Shown: positions 38,121 through 49,735 of the stretch, in pieces | How positions within the stretch are numbered: position 1 is the first letter of the stretch | Layout of the letters: every line of letters begins with the position of its first letter | NCBI GenBank assembly: GCA_003024785.1 | Contig: PUQB01000011.1 | Location: 186,001-250,000, forward strand | DNA length: 64,000 bases | Direction of reading: 5' to 3' | Origin: Selaginella tamariscina | Lineage: Eukaryota > Streptophyta > Lycopodiopsida > Selaginellales > Selaginellaceae | Translations under genes and position numbers: made by a program | Notes under the pieces: model-generated | What the model was told of the DNA's origin: nothing | Seen by the model: the letters and a program-made list of their open reading frames with translations, nothing else | The model's database searches: none

Positions 38121-38813
38121 TTGAAGCGTGCAGTTCCTGTAGAGGTGGCTGATGGTCGTCTGATTGCTTCTAGCGCAGTTACCCATGCTACCAAACCTCT
38201 CTTTTGCAGTTATGGCGCATTCAACTATTCGATTTCCTTCAACTTGATCAAGACTCGGTCAACTCCCATCATTTTGAGCATGCCATGGTTCGTTGTGCAA
38301 ATCCTCAAATCGATTGGAGGTTTAGGACGCTCACATTTTCCTCTTTGGCAGTTAAAGCGTGCAGTTCCTATAGAGGTGCCGATGGTCGTCTGATTGCTTC
38401 TGGCGCAGTTACCCATGCTACCAAACCTCTCTCTTACAGTCATGGCGCATTCAACTATTTGATTTCCTTCAATTTGATCAAGACTCAGTCGACTCCTATC
38501 ATTTTGGGCATGCCATGGTTCATTGTTGCAAATCCTCAGATCGACTGGAGATCTAGGACGTTCACGTTTTCCTCTCCAGCAGTTGAAGTGTGCAGTTCTT
38601 GTAGAGTGGCCGATGGTCGTCTGATTGCTTCTGACGCAGTTACCCATGCTACTAAACCTCTCTCTTGTAGTCATGGCGCATTCAACTGTTCGATTTTCTT
38701 TAACTTGATCAAGACTCGGTCGACTCCCATCATTTGGGCATGCCATGGTTCGTTGTTGCAAATCCTCAGATCGACTGGAGGTCTAGGATGCTCACGTTTT
38801 CCTCTCCGGCAAC
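38121..38813 (+). repeat. 231-bp in-frame triplication in gypsy B protease/linker
   Basis: Units start at 38121, 38352 and 38583 with TTGAAGCGTGCAGTTCCTGT-like sequence. 231 bp is 77 codons. Each encodes ADGRLIAS, AVTHATKPL, GAFNYSISFNLIKTRSTPII and MPWFV, the last resembling the second half of a retropepsin-like fold. Units differ by scattered substitutions. Confidence 0.85.
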
Positions 38814-39779
38814 CAGGAACAATCCTGTACCTTCTTGTGTGCAGGATACATCCTTAGTGTTTGAGGCAGTACAAGCTACGGGATTGACTGTGCCTGTTCC
38901 TGTATCAGTGTTAAAGATTCCTCCTCGACAGGATTCACCTCATGTCAGTTCCTCAGCACATCCGCATGCTCTCTCCACTCCTGTAAGTTCGCGGATTCTT
39001 GTGCAGGGTTCTTCCAATCTTGTATCAGTGTCGAAGGTTCCTCCTCAACAGGATCCACCTCCTATTGGTTCGTTAGCACACTCACATGCTCTCCTCACTC
39101 TGTGCATCCACGGACTTCTGTATAAGATTCTTCCAATCCTGTACACTTGTCAACATCCACACATGTTTCTCCTAATCTTGCCTCTTTTCATTACTCTGCT
39201 TCTGTTCCACTCCCCAAGATCCTTCTTCTTTTTTAATCACAACTCCCTCCTTCTCCTCTCCGAGTTCTTACTACTACCATGCATGAACTTGCCATTGATT
39301 CTACTCCTTTTCATCTTTTTGCCTTTTAAGTAACTCCTACGTCCTTTTTTACCTTTCCTGTATTTGACTCCCCTGTTTTTCAATCTCCTTCTTATGTTCC
39401 TTCTTCTCCTCCTTCTTCCCTGCCATCCAAGTATTACTCCTTTCAGAACGTTTTTGACAAGCACAAGGCTGCAGTTCTTCCTGTTCACAGGTCCTACGAC
39501 TATCCTATCGATCTTGTGGAAGGAAAGACTCCACCATTCAGACCGATTTATGCACTGTCATCTACAGAATTTTCTTTGTAGTACATCGAAGAAAACTTGG
39601 CATCCAGCTTCATTCATCACTCAAAGTCCCCTGCAGGAGCACCTATCTTCTTTGTCAAGAAGAAAGATGGAAGTTTACGTTTGGTTGTGGATTACAGAGG
39701 TTTGAATCAAGTCACCATTCAAAACCAGTACTTGTTGCCATTGATCTCGGAACTTCTCGATTGACTGCAAGGAGCAAAG

Positions 39780-40701
39780 ATGTTCACGAAGATCGACTTA
39801 CGAGAGGCTTACAATCTTGTACGGATTCGTCCAGGCGATGAGTGGAAGATTGCCTTTCGTATAAGGTATAGACACTTCGAGTACACAGTGATGCCTTTCG
39901 GACTTACCAATGCCCCAGCCGTGTTTCAACACATGGTGAACGACATCTTTCATGACTTCTTGGACTAGTTTGTGGTAATCTATTTCGATGACATTTTGAT
40001 TTTCTCCAAGGACTAGGCGGCTCATGACAAGCATGTACGACTAGTCTTACAAAGGCTTCGCGAGCATGGCCTGTATGCGAAGTTGGAGAAGTGTTTCTTT
40101 GACAGGGATATTGTGAGTTCTTGGGCTACATCGTCTCTCCTGTTGGCATTTCCATGGACATGCACAAGGTGAAGACTATCGCGGAGTGGGAGAGGTCCAA
40201 GTCTGTACGAGATGTACAATGTTTCCTTAGCTTTGCAAACTTCTACAAGCGTTTATACAGGACTTCTCCAAGCGTGTACTTCCACTCACAGAACTCACCA
40301 AGCGCACAGGAGTGTTCTCTTGGTCTGACAAGGCGGAACATGCATTCACAACACTCAATGACGCCTTCATGACAGCTTCGATTTTAGTACATCCTGATCA
40401 TTCTCGTCCCTTCTTCATTGAAGCAGATGCCTCGGATTTTACAGTAGGATCTATTCTATCACAAGTTGGAGAAGACAAGTTGCTTCATCCTATAGCTTTT
40501 CACTTTTGTAAGTTCCTTTTGGCGAAGATCAATTACGAGATTCATGACACGAAACTCAAGACCATTGTGGATTCGTTCGAGGAGTGGCGGCATTTCCTGG
40601 AAGGTGCTGCGCATCCTATACAAGTTCTTACGGATCACAAGAATTTAGAGTATTTTCAAATGGCTCGAGTTCTCAGTCGGCGACAGGCTAGGTGGTTTTG
40701 A
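39780..40701 (+). pseudogene. Reverse transcriptase/RNase H remnant of gypsy B
   Basis: RT motifs [24 protein letters not shown] and YFDDILIF are in one frame with stops after FLD (39967) and FSKD. A frame change near 40110 leads to GYIVSPVGISMDMHKVKTI and then RNase H. The catalytic box is YFDD rather than the usual Y(L/V)DD. Confidence 0.8.
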
Positions 40702-40707
40702 TTTCAT

Positions 40708-42661
40708 CATCATTTACAAACTCTTCCTTAATTTTTATATTAAGCTCATACAATCTTAAATATAATATTATATAACTTAATACCTTTTATTTTTATAATG
40801 TTATTAATTTTTGGTCCATGAATGCTATAATTTATTAAAGGGTTAATTACAAAAATAGAATATTCTATCTTCAAATATATATTCTAAAGAATATTCTTTC
40901 TTTAAACATATTATTCTAAAAAATATTCATTTAATATTAGAAAATGCTAATTAAATAATTAAATTGCTAATTATTAAGAAATAAAGCTATAGACATTCCC
41001 ATTTTAGTTACAACTTACATATTATAATGAAGCCATATAAACATAACCCTTTTACTTTAAACATAGAATATTACTAATCTATTCTATATTTCATCTTTCC
41101 CCTTTACTAATTTTAATTGTTTTACATTTAAAATTTTAAACAAAGTTTAAAACTAAAATGAAGTTTAATCACTCTAATTAAAATGTACACTTAACCATGT
41201 AACATTCTAAAGCTTTATTAAATCATCAATATTGATTAGATATTACTAAAATACTTATATTTATTATTATGAATTCTTAATTAAAACTTAAAATTAACAT
41301 TAACTTTAGTGTTAAGGTATATTCTATCTTGTTGTCAGATTTTAACTTTTACAAAATTAAGTTTTCTATCTATATAAAATTAAATTGTTGGGCTATTAGA
41401 ATTCACACTCGTTAATGTTAAATATCATGAACTAGCAATTTAAATATCATAACTACACACACTTACAATATGTATTTTAAATCAAAAAAATGTTCATTTT
41501 CGATCATTAATTTATTTGTTAAAACTAAGTTTTGCTTAACAATCTTTGAGAATGATATTAATTAAATATATATATGTGCTGAATAATTAATTTAAATGAT
41601 TTACAAATAACTTACAATTATACAAATGTTAAACTTAATTATATGTATATTATATATGCATACACTATATACACACACATGTATACAGTAGATACGCAAA
41701 TAAGGAGAGCTCAGAAAACAAAGTGTATACATCACAGAAGTTGTATAATATAAAAAAATATAATATACATTAAATCTTATTCTTGAAACGTGTAATTCAA
41801 AAATTTATTATTATATGTTATATTAATTGAATCTAAAATAATCAATATCTAAAAATGGATTATAATTAATAAAAAATACAATTAAATATATTAAAATTGA
41901 TCCTAATCTATCTGGCAACACATGCCAAGAAGACACGTGTATAATGAGGTAAAAGTTAAAAAATGAATAGCTTGGATTGAAGTAATCAACGGTTGAGAAA
42001 ATACCGCGTCTAATTAATGCAAGGGCACGTGGATACATTTTTCCTTGAACCATATATATTGCAGTCAACCTAGGGTAAGAGCCACTCTGAAATCTCTTGC
42101 CGAACGGAGATGTTTGTAGGATAAACCCACTCTGGAGTCCATCTGGAAACGGTGAGGTAGCTTGCGGCAGTCAAAGAAATCCCTCAGACATATTTCAGGT
42201 TTACTCTCTTTTCTTTTCTTTTTTCTTTTTCTCTTCTCCTTCTCCCTCTCTCCACTCTCCCTCTCTCCCTCTCTCCCTCTCTTTCTCTCTCACATACCAT
42301 ACCACACACACACACACACATACAAACAGAATATAGTACGTTGATTATCTCATAATATTGTGTTCTGGGCATATTATACTTTGTGAAGCATGTTTGAAAT
42401 TTGCTATTTTGCATGCGTCTATACTGGATCTTTCATATTGGCACTTAAATTACATATTGAGAATGCAGGTTCCTTTCCTTTCTCCATTTTGTTTTTATCT
42501 AATAATTTATCTTGTCTGCATATTAATCATTTAAATAGTTTATATGTAGAGAACTGAAGAAATTGCGGGCAGTTGATTTATTTATAAATATGTAAATATA
42601 TATGTAATCATATTAATTACAGTTAAGTATGATTTGTTGAATGTGTATTTCCGAAGGAAAC
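40708..42661. other. AT-rich flank and leader of the unknown gene
   Basis: 40708-42070 is AT-rich without genes. About 42070-42198 may be a leader exon, ending CATATTTCAG|GTTTAC. CT-rich and CA-rich runs (42200-42330) follow in the presumed leader intron. Confidence 0.4.
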
Positions 42662-43048
42662 ATGGAGAAGGCGGGACGACATAAGAAGAAGCATGTAGAA
42701 GGTAAGAAAGTTCCTTGAATCCCATTTTTGCCTTCATTTCTCATGCTTGGCCCCATTTTTGTACTCAGCAAGGAAGAAGCAGCCAATACTGACCCAGGAC
42801 GACCAAGATTCTCTATGGCCCTTGTCAAATGTGCACCTGTATGAAGTTGCTAAGGTCGTCGTCAAGAACATCTTGCACCTGTATGAAACTGCTAAGGTCG
42901 TCGTCAAGAACAACTGCTCATGTGTGCTACCATTTTCCTATTCGATTTTATGTCAAACATGCTGGGACAGAAGGTACCCATATGCATATTTATAAATATT
43001 TGTGTCTTGCATCAATCTAAGTTACCCAACCTATATATATATATATAT

Positions 43049-43088
<40 letters not shown>

Positions 43089-45467
43089 TAATTTAAAGCT
43101 TTTATTTATATCATGTAGATAATATTGTACAGACAATTGAATCTACCTTTATATGTATCTCTAATTAACATATAAGCTTGTCTAAAACTTACTCTTGATA
43201 CAAGGAAATCTATTGTAATCTGCACCCAGGTCATAAACATGTACACAAATAACATATAATATGAATTGTAAGACATTTATTGTGAACTTGTGCAGGCAGT
43301 GTCTTTGTATGATTGCAGTTGGCAATCAGGATTAAGCTCGTGGTTTTTTAAATTTCCCTTGGGTTTCAGCTTGTGTCTAATGTATTCTATGTACTTACTC
43401 TCTCTTTTCTCTTTCTCTCTAAACTCATGCTATATCTTTTTCAGATTCACACGTATACCTGGAGCAGTTGAAAACTACGAACCAGAGGTAAGAGCTTAGA
43501 AATAGTTATGTGTTTATGCATCATCATTTAACTTATAATCGTAACTGTACTCATTGTATCAATATTTATCTATTTATCTATCTCTATCTATCTATCTATC
43601 TATCTATTTATCTGCTGATTATTTTTGTTTTGTAGTTTAAACATAGCATTTCAGTTGATGTGGATAATCGTCCCAATGGTGCAACTATGGTAAGTAAAAA
43701 CACATATATGCATGCATACACACACTTTGTTTGCATAATAATATAGATAATATATTTTCACTTTGATATGGTGTATATGTAAGTACACATAAATGTATAT
43801 GCATTAACACATCTTTGTATATGGTATATTTACACCTTTACAATATACATGTTATATTATGTATATGCTTGCATTAGTGTTTTTGAGTGTGTGTGTGCGC
43901 GAGCGTGCTTAATATACATTTTATCTACAGAATGAACAAGATGTGGTTAAAAGCGTTGAACATGGAGTTGAATCTGAGGAGGTGCCTGCAGAAAATGTAA
44001 GTACTGCTATTGCTTTCATTTGTCATTATTCCTGAAGATATTATTATAGAAATGTAGGAACATGTTTATCTTTTTGATGATGTGCTTGTGTGTGTGTGTG
44101 GAGGGGGCGATGTGTGTTTGTAGTAAACTCAGAAAGCCAATTATATTATGTTCAGACATATAGAGCACTAATTGACTCTCTAATTTCAGGTGGTTTCTAT
44201 GATAGAGGATGAAGTGGAGCGTGATTTGGAGATAGAGGCAGTGGAAGGTTAGCATATTAACTTTGTTCATAAGTTATAATTAAAAATTACACGTAATAGT
44301 AAAATAAACTAATATATCCTAATTATTGTAAGGATATCCCTATGTACTAATGACTTTGCAGATGTGGAAGAGAATGGGCTATCTCCTGTTGCCAGAGATA
44401 TCTCTGAGGATAAATTAAGCAACTTGACACCGACCGAAGCCAATCAGCTTCAAAACACGGCTGAGCATCCTGAGGTGTACATGTGTGTGTGTGTGTGTGT
44501 TTTGACAGCATACAATGTATATTATTTTAGATATATATTACACAGATAGTAGTATAAAAATACTGTATATAAGCATCGAGAGTATTATGATTATAACGAT
44601 ATCCATATGAATCATTTTGACCAGGATATCGCTCACCTGGGATATTCTTCAGTGTATCCTGCCATTGCTATTCGAAGAAATTTCCCTAAGGTATATGTGT
44701 GGGAGTATATGTGTTATGACACCTGTATTTATTATATCTTGTATATATGATAAATCATATGTTATATGATTATTGTGTTTATAATACCATGATGTAAACC
44801 AATTTTACCTAGCTCTATCTGGATATATATAAACATACACATGTATATACTCGTGGGTGTACATTTATATACACTATATACACTAGTGTTTATACATATT
44901 TTTAATAAAGTCTTTAGTACACTTACATTAAATTTTCGTGTAATACTACATATCCAGTATGTATATAATCTCTAATTTTGTCTTTTCTTACTTTGTTTGC
45001 TTTTGTGAAGACTTTGGAGGTACTGCTTAACCAACAATTAATGGTAAGCACATACTACATACATAAATAAATGTCATAACACACACCAAAATACATACAC
45101 ACACATACACAACATTAGATACAAAGAGATTCTAATTTGTCTTGCGTTTTTTTCGTTGTGAAGGGTGCTACTGGTGTTATAGAGGTATTGGTTGGCCAAC
45201 AAATGGTAAGCACATGCTGCATTCAGTACGTACTTATACTATAACACACACAGGGGGGGAAGAAGCTACTTATTTTGGTTTTATCAGAGTTTCGAAGATA
45301 GTCAGACGGGTGTAAGCAACTTCGAGGGACTCATAGAGCGAATTATTCCTGGCTTTGCTAATTTTCAAGGGCTACATCTCGCTAACGATCTCATCGAAGA
45401 AGTTAAGGACTCTAGTAAGTTTGCATATTCTTAATATGCGTGTCTGTGTGTTTACATACATACATGC

Positions 45468-45526
<59 letters not shown>

Positions 45527-46704
45527 TACACATACATACACACATCACACACCTGAAATCAGATTGGTATGCTTTCTCTCTCTCAATTCTGCATATTTAT
45601 TGTTTATGGCAGTCCTAGATTGTCTTACTCCACTCTTTATGCAGGAAATCTTGCCAGCGATCGTGAATTTGAGACTCGAATAAATGGACTTAGCCCAGGA
45701 ATTAATACATTATGGGGCTTCGAGTTTGCCTCCCGCAAGATAAAGAATGCCCGAAATGGTAACACAAATACGTGTGTGTGTGTGTGTGCGCCTTGTTATA
45801 CCAGATATGTGAAACATGAATTATTTGCTATAATATATATATATACATACATACACACACACACACGCATGCATTTGTTGGCATACATGTATGGTCTGTA
45901 TGTACACATGCATACCGATAGGACAAAGACTATATATGTGTGTATTTGTGTATGTATAGTCAGTTAATTTGTATATTGTATGAATTTGTATCCCTGTATA
46001 TGCAGATATTAATCACTGTATTTTCTTACAGAAGAAGTGCATGAAGGGTCGATTGAGAAACTCTTACAAGTTGCTGCAATGTTTGAACCTCTGTTTATAC
46101 TCTGTCGTAGTAAGGAAGCAAAGATCGTGCTGGAGAATCGAATGGTTATTGCCAGAACCATGGTTGGCCCCAATAGGTTAATAAGGTAATTATTTGCTTG
46201 GACAGATCTATGTGTATGTATATTGTGTGTGTGTGGGGAGAGAGAGGGTTAGTTCACACTTTGCTTATTGCAGATTAGCAAGGCTAGTGCTGCAAAAGCT
46301 TTGTCCACTAACTCACGAAAACAAGAAATTCAGAGATTGGAAGAAAATGTGGGCGCTGAACAAGACGCCAGAGTTTCCTTATCGTCCACTGAACAAAGAT
46401 ATCATGTTAAGGAAGATATTAAACCACCGTGAGTATATTTTAACCCCTCCATTAGTTAATCTTGACCGTAAATGTTTTTACAGCTGCTGTGAATACCCAA
46501 GCGCCTATCTATTTCAATTCTATTTACGATAGTTATGCGGTCGGGGTAAGTCTGGATTTGTATCCACGAGTGGTCTGCAAAGACAGCAGTGATTACCAGA
46601 GTTTGACAGATGAGCACAAGATGTATTACATATGCCACACCATTCTCCAGTATCCATATCCCGTTTCCCTAACGGTAGGTGGTAATTCACGTTCTGCTGT
46701 TTAA
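42662..46704 (+). CDS. Unknown 15-exon gene, about 496 aa
   Basis: Joined exons: 42662-42701, 42769-42973, 43445-43487, 43636-43689, 43931-43996, 44190-44247, 44362-44474, 44625-44690, 45011-45043, 45164-45205, 45288-45414, 45645-45758, 46032-46185, 46274-46428, 46484-46704. All have GT-AG borders and together make one open frame of 1491 nt. I do not recognise the product. Visible features: an acidic Glu-rich centre (SVEHGVESEEVPAEN, MIEDEVERDLEIEAVE), short repeated helices from two small exons (TLEVLLNQQLM, GATGVIEVLVGQQM), an exon 2 duplication (HLYEVAKVVVKN / HLYETAKVVVKN), and a basic-hydrophobic C-terminal half (VLENRMVIARTMVGPNRLIR, FRDWKKMWALNKTPEFPYRP). The start is the first ATG compatible with all exons. 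The last exon could instead splice at 46545 or 46675. It could be a host gene caught in the repeat or element cargo. Confidence 0.6.
45470..45525. repeat. (TA)n(GA)n microsatellite in an intron
   Basis: Short TA then GA run in the intron after exon 11; counterpart of the longer block at 8147-8305. Confidence 0.95.
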
Positions 46705-47580
46705 TGAAAGAAGCACGTTACCTGTACGTGTCTGTTTCCATCTCTGCGCGCGTGTGTGTGTTTTTAGGGTCCTTATAGCCTAAGCTTGAAGACTTGTTTA
46801 AGCTCCCAAGTTCTGTTCTTCTGTCGTACGTCTTCAACATTAGTCAATGTATTAATCCGCAGACGTACATTATACACACCCAATAGATAGAAACGTATAC
46901 ACACAACACATGTATAGTGTTGCATGCTTGTGTAGCAGTCTGAGTTTATATGCAAGTGAATGTAAATAAATTTATTATATATCCATGTGTGCATATACAG
47001 TTGAGTATTTTACATAAAATGTATAAAATAAAGATGTAAACATGCATACATATAAAAGATTTTTATTAAGCAGATATTATCTAGGTTTATTTTATGGAAG
47101 ATTAGTACTCTTTTATTAATTTTGAACCCAATTATACAAATGTTAAATTTAATTATATGTTATTACATGTATACGTACACAACAACCGATCTGTACATAT
47201 TAGTTGATACTTAAAGCTTAAGAAACTAAGTGTTTTATATTATGTAATATAAAAAGATAAAAGCCGTGAGGAAGAAATTTATTCAGTATACATTAAATTT
47301 TATTTTTAAAACGTATAATTTAAATTTTTTTAGGTGAAATTTAATTGTTATATATTATATTAATTAATTAATTTTAATATGTTTTATTGCATTAATGGCT
47401 ATGTTTCCATTAATTAAATATCTTAGAGTACTTCAAAATATAAAAATATTGTAGTCCATTTTATAATGTCCGTTTGAACTTAACAAAATCAAGGTTTTGA
47501 AATTGGGAATATCAAGGATTGAAATGTATAAAAAACAACTTTAAATATTTATCTCCTTTTGTTTCTGTGAAAGCATAATC
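46705..47580. other. AT-rich spacer without visible gene
   Basis: Downstream of the unknown gene: TG/CA runs, AT-rich blocks (47100-47400). No supported coding region or clear repeat partner. Confidence 0.5.
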
Positions 47581-47586
47581 AATATT

Positions 47587-47694
47587 GCAGCTTTGTTATT
47601 GGTTGATGGTGGTTTGACCACCTTCAAACGGCCAGTCGACGCGAAGGAGCGATGGGACAAAGTGACCAAGTGGGAAAGGTACAACATGTACTAA
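47587..47694 (+). other. Short coding-like fragment, unknown
   Basis: After ATTGCAG a 34-codon frame reads LLLVDGGLTTFKRPVDAKER and then WDKVTKWERYNMY before TAA. Codon-like texture differs from the AT-rich surroundings. It may be an orphan exon or a retroelement fragment. Confidence 0.3.
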
Positions 47695-49735
47695 TGATGA
47701 TAATAATTGTCAGGCATGCTTAACAATAGATCCATCCGGATCAACTACCAAGGTACTTAGAACAACACATGTGAGGGAGGCACATAAATGGTACATCCAA
47801 GACTCTATTATAGGGTGGCAGACCAGTAGGAGAGTAGTTGATCCGGATGATCACAAAAACAAGGTGACCACATGCATGTAGAACCAGGGGAAAAGGGAGG
47901 CACCTCAAGCAGGAACAAGTAGTAAAACCCTTAGTGTTGAGGCAATGGGTGAGGAAGCGCGCTGAAAGGCCAACTACTCTAGGACCGACAGAGCCCAACC
48001 AGAGCCAAGGATCAAGGGGAACCACGAGATGTAAGAACACCCCACCATCAACATAGGAGAGGCCAAGGCATTGACAGGACAAGGGGCGCCACTCACTCTG
48101 GCCATGCTAGGCGGGGCTTGGCCACAGGGATCAGCCAAGCCCTGGCCAAGGGGCACTACTATAGTACCATCCATTCCGATTTGAATCGGCGGGCCGCACA
48201 ATCAACAACATAATTATAGATGGAGGGTCAGCAATGAACATCATGTTAGTGGAACTCCATCATGAGCTGAGTATGCCAACCTTGGAACCTACTCCCTTCC
48301 ACGTACGCATGGCAAACCAAGCAGAGGTAACACCCAAAGACATCCTAAGGGTAGTGGGAATCGAGATCCAAATAGTCAAATTTTAGATAAATGTCATGTC
48401 TCGACATGCACACCAAAGAGGGATTCAACCTGCTTCTTGGTCGCCCTGGCTCATGTGCACAAAGGTACAACATGACTGGGAGCACCAACAAATAAATTTC
48501 CACACCAGGAGGGGACTAGTATCCATCTCAGTAAAGCAAGTCTCCCCCCCCCATAGAGGTTCCGAGGGCTAAAACACTATGGGCCAAAAAGGCATAGAGG
48601 ATTGGACGATGGCGAAGTGGCAGCCTTCTATGCCCACCCACAAGGCTCCCCATGTAAGGTAGGAGGGCCCCCACTAGAACAGGCACCACACAGGCATACC
48701 AAGGGTCAAAGGGGGAAGACCTGAAGCCCAAAGAAGCACAAACATAGCGTGAGAGCTCAAGGACTGGATCACCGACCATGGAGGGAAGGAGATAACTAGA
48801 AAGGCCCTACAAATAGGACCAGGGTGGGCTCTACCAGACATCATCAAGGTGGCAAGGAGCGGCAATGGCGGACAAGCATTGCGACAGATAGCCAATAGTA
48901 ACCATGTTGAGCCTAACATCCACTCAAACAGAGCCCAAACCAAGGCACCTTGAGGCAAAGTAGCCACTATGATATGGAACCCCCATGGAAGCACAGTAGG
49001 AAGGGCAGCGTGGCTGAGAGAAAGACCTCCAAACACAAGTGTGGCCAGCTCACATGGTCACATGGTCTACAAAGGTGGACTGCACGCATGAGGCACATAC
49101 TACAAAGGTAATGATGGTTGAGCAGTGTCATCTTTGTGAATCAAGGTGCATTGTCACCTCATAGGACATCATGAGGACTGCCACATTGGTTGTGCCTTGA
49201 GAAAGAGATTATAGTGGAACGCCTCAACCACCATGACGACGAAATGGACGGAGCAGAGCATGCTAGTGGTCTCCAAAAGATTTGTGTATCCTACGAAGGC
49301 CAAGGAAGGACAATGGAACTCGTAGCACCCAGGTATTCTAGGTTCAAGGAATTGATTGGCCGACCCAATGTTAAGCCACCACGTCCCATTTTTCTCCTCG
49401 TGCCCGCTCTTGGCCCAACAATATCTTCTCCAGAAGGCGACAACACAACGCTTGCGGGAACTCTTAGTCACTTATACATGGATCCTCGTGGCATTTATAT
49501 ATATATATATATGTATGTATGTATGTATCTAAACTCCTTTTGTCCGTGCCCCGCTCTTGGCCCAACAATATCTCCAGAAGGCGACAGCACAGCGCTTGTG
49601 GAAACTCCTAGTCACTTATACATGGATCCTCGTGGTGTCTGGGTGAGGCCATTCCCGCACCTTCCAGCATCTCCTAAGATAAAGGTTGACTCACCAGTGC
49701 AGACCCCCCAAGATTAGGTGTTGGCACAGTGTCTT
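47695..49735 (+). mobile_element. Ty3/gypsy remnant C, protease region only
   Basis: GC content rises sharply. 48205-48390 encodes NIIIDGGSAMNIMLVELHHE then TPFHVRMANQAEVTPKDIL, a typical gypsy retropepsin of the Tat/Athila type (DGGSA in place of DTGA/DSGA), and KEGFNLLLGRPGS in another frame near 48420. Numerous stops. No RT recognised. 49395-49640 holds a direct duplication of about 100 bp (GGCCCAACAATATC ... ATGGATCCTCGTGG) split by a TATG microsatellite. The minus-strand ORFs here are shadows. Confidence 0.55.
49495..49530. repeat. (TA)n(TATG)n microsatellite
   Basis: Simple repeat between the two copies of the 100-bp duplication. Confidence 0.95.

Larger units (their letters stand above)
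36423..40707 (+). mobile_element. Ty3/gypsy retrotransposon B (CLYCGE-knuckle lineage), 3' truncated
   Basis: 5' LTR about 36423-36871 with CCTATAGGATATGCC repeats. Gag about 36969-37860: KISMLEKFNGNRVDFQGFL, WVAPLLKRDDPLMEDFEGF, knuckle CLYCGEA*HKAAECP. A protease/linker region at 37960-38815 holds a triplication. RT 39780-40120 ([46 protein letters not shown]) with in-frame stops. RNase H 40312-40701 (FFIEADASDFTVGSILS, VLTDHKNLEYF). The element ends inside RNase H: no integrase, no 3' LTR. Interrupts IR1. Confidence 0.85.
36149..45761. repeat. Right arm of large inverted repeat (IR1) with nested retrotransposon
   Basis: Reverse complement of 7906-13238 once 36423-40707 is removed. It carries the fuller copy of the 15-exon gene; the gene continues unbroken past the arm end at 45761, so this side is the likely source of the duplicated segment. 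The AT-rich part 40708-42070 has no coding content. Confidence 0.85.

Noticed and set aside
38225..38761. 178-aa minus-strand ORF with repeats
   Set aside because: Antisense shadow of the 231-bp triplication in gypsy B.
47741..49036. Long minus-strand ORFs in the GC-rich region
   Set aside because: No recognisable domain; the plus strand carries gypsy protease motifs in the same place.
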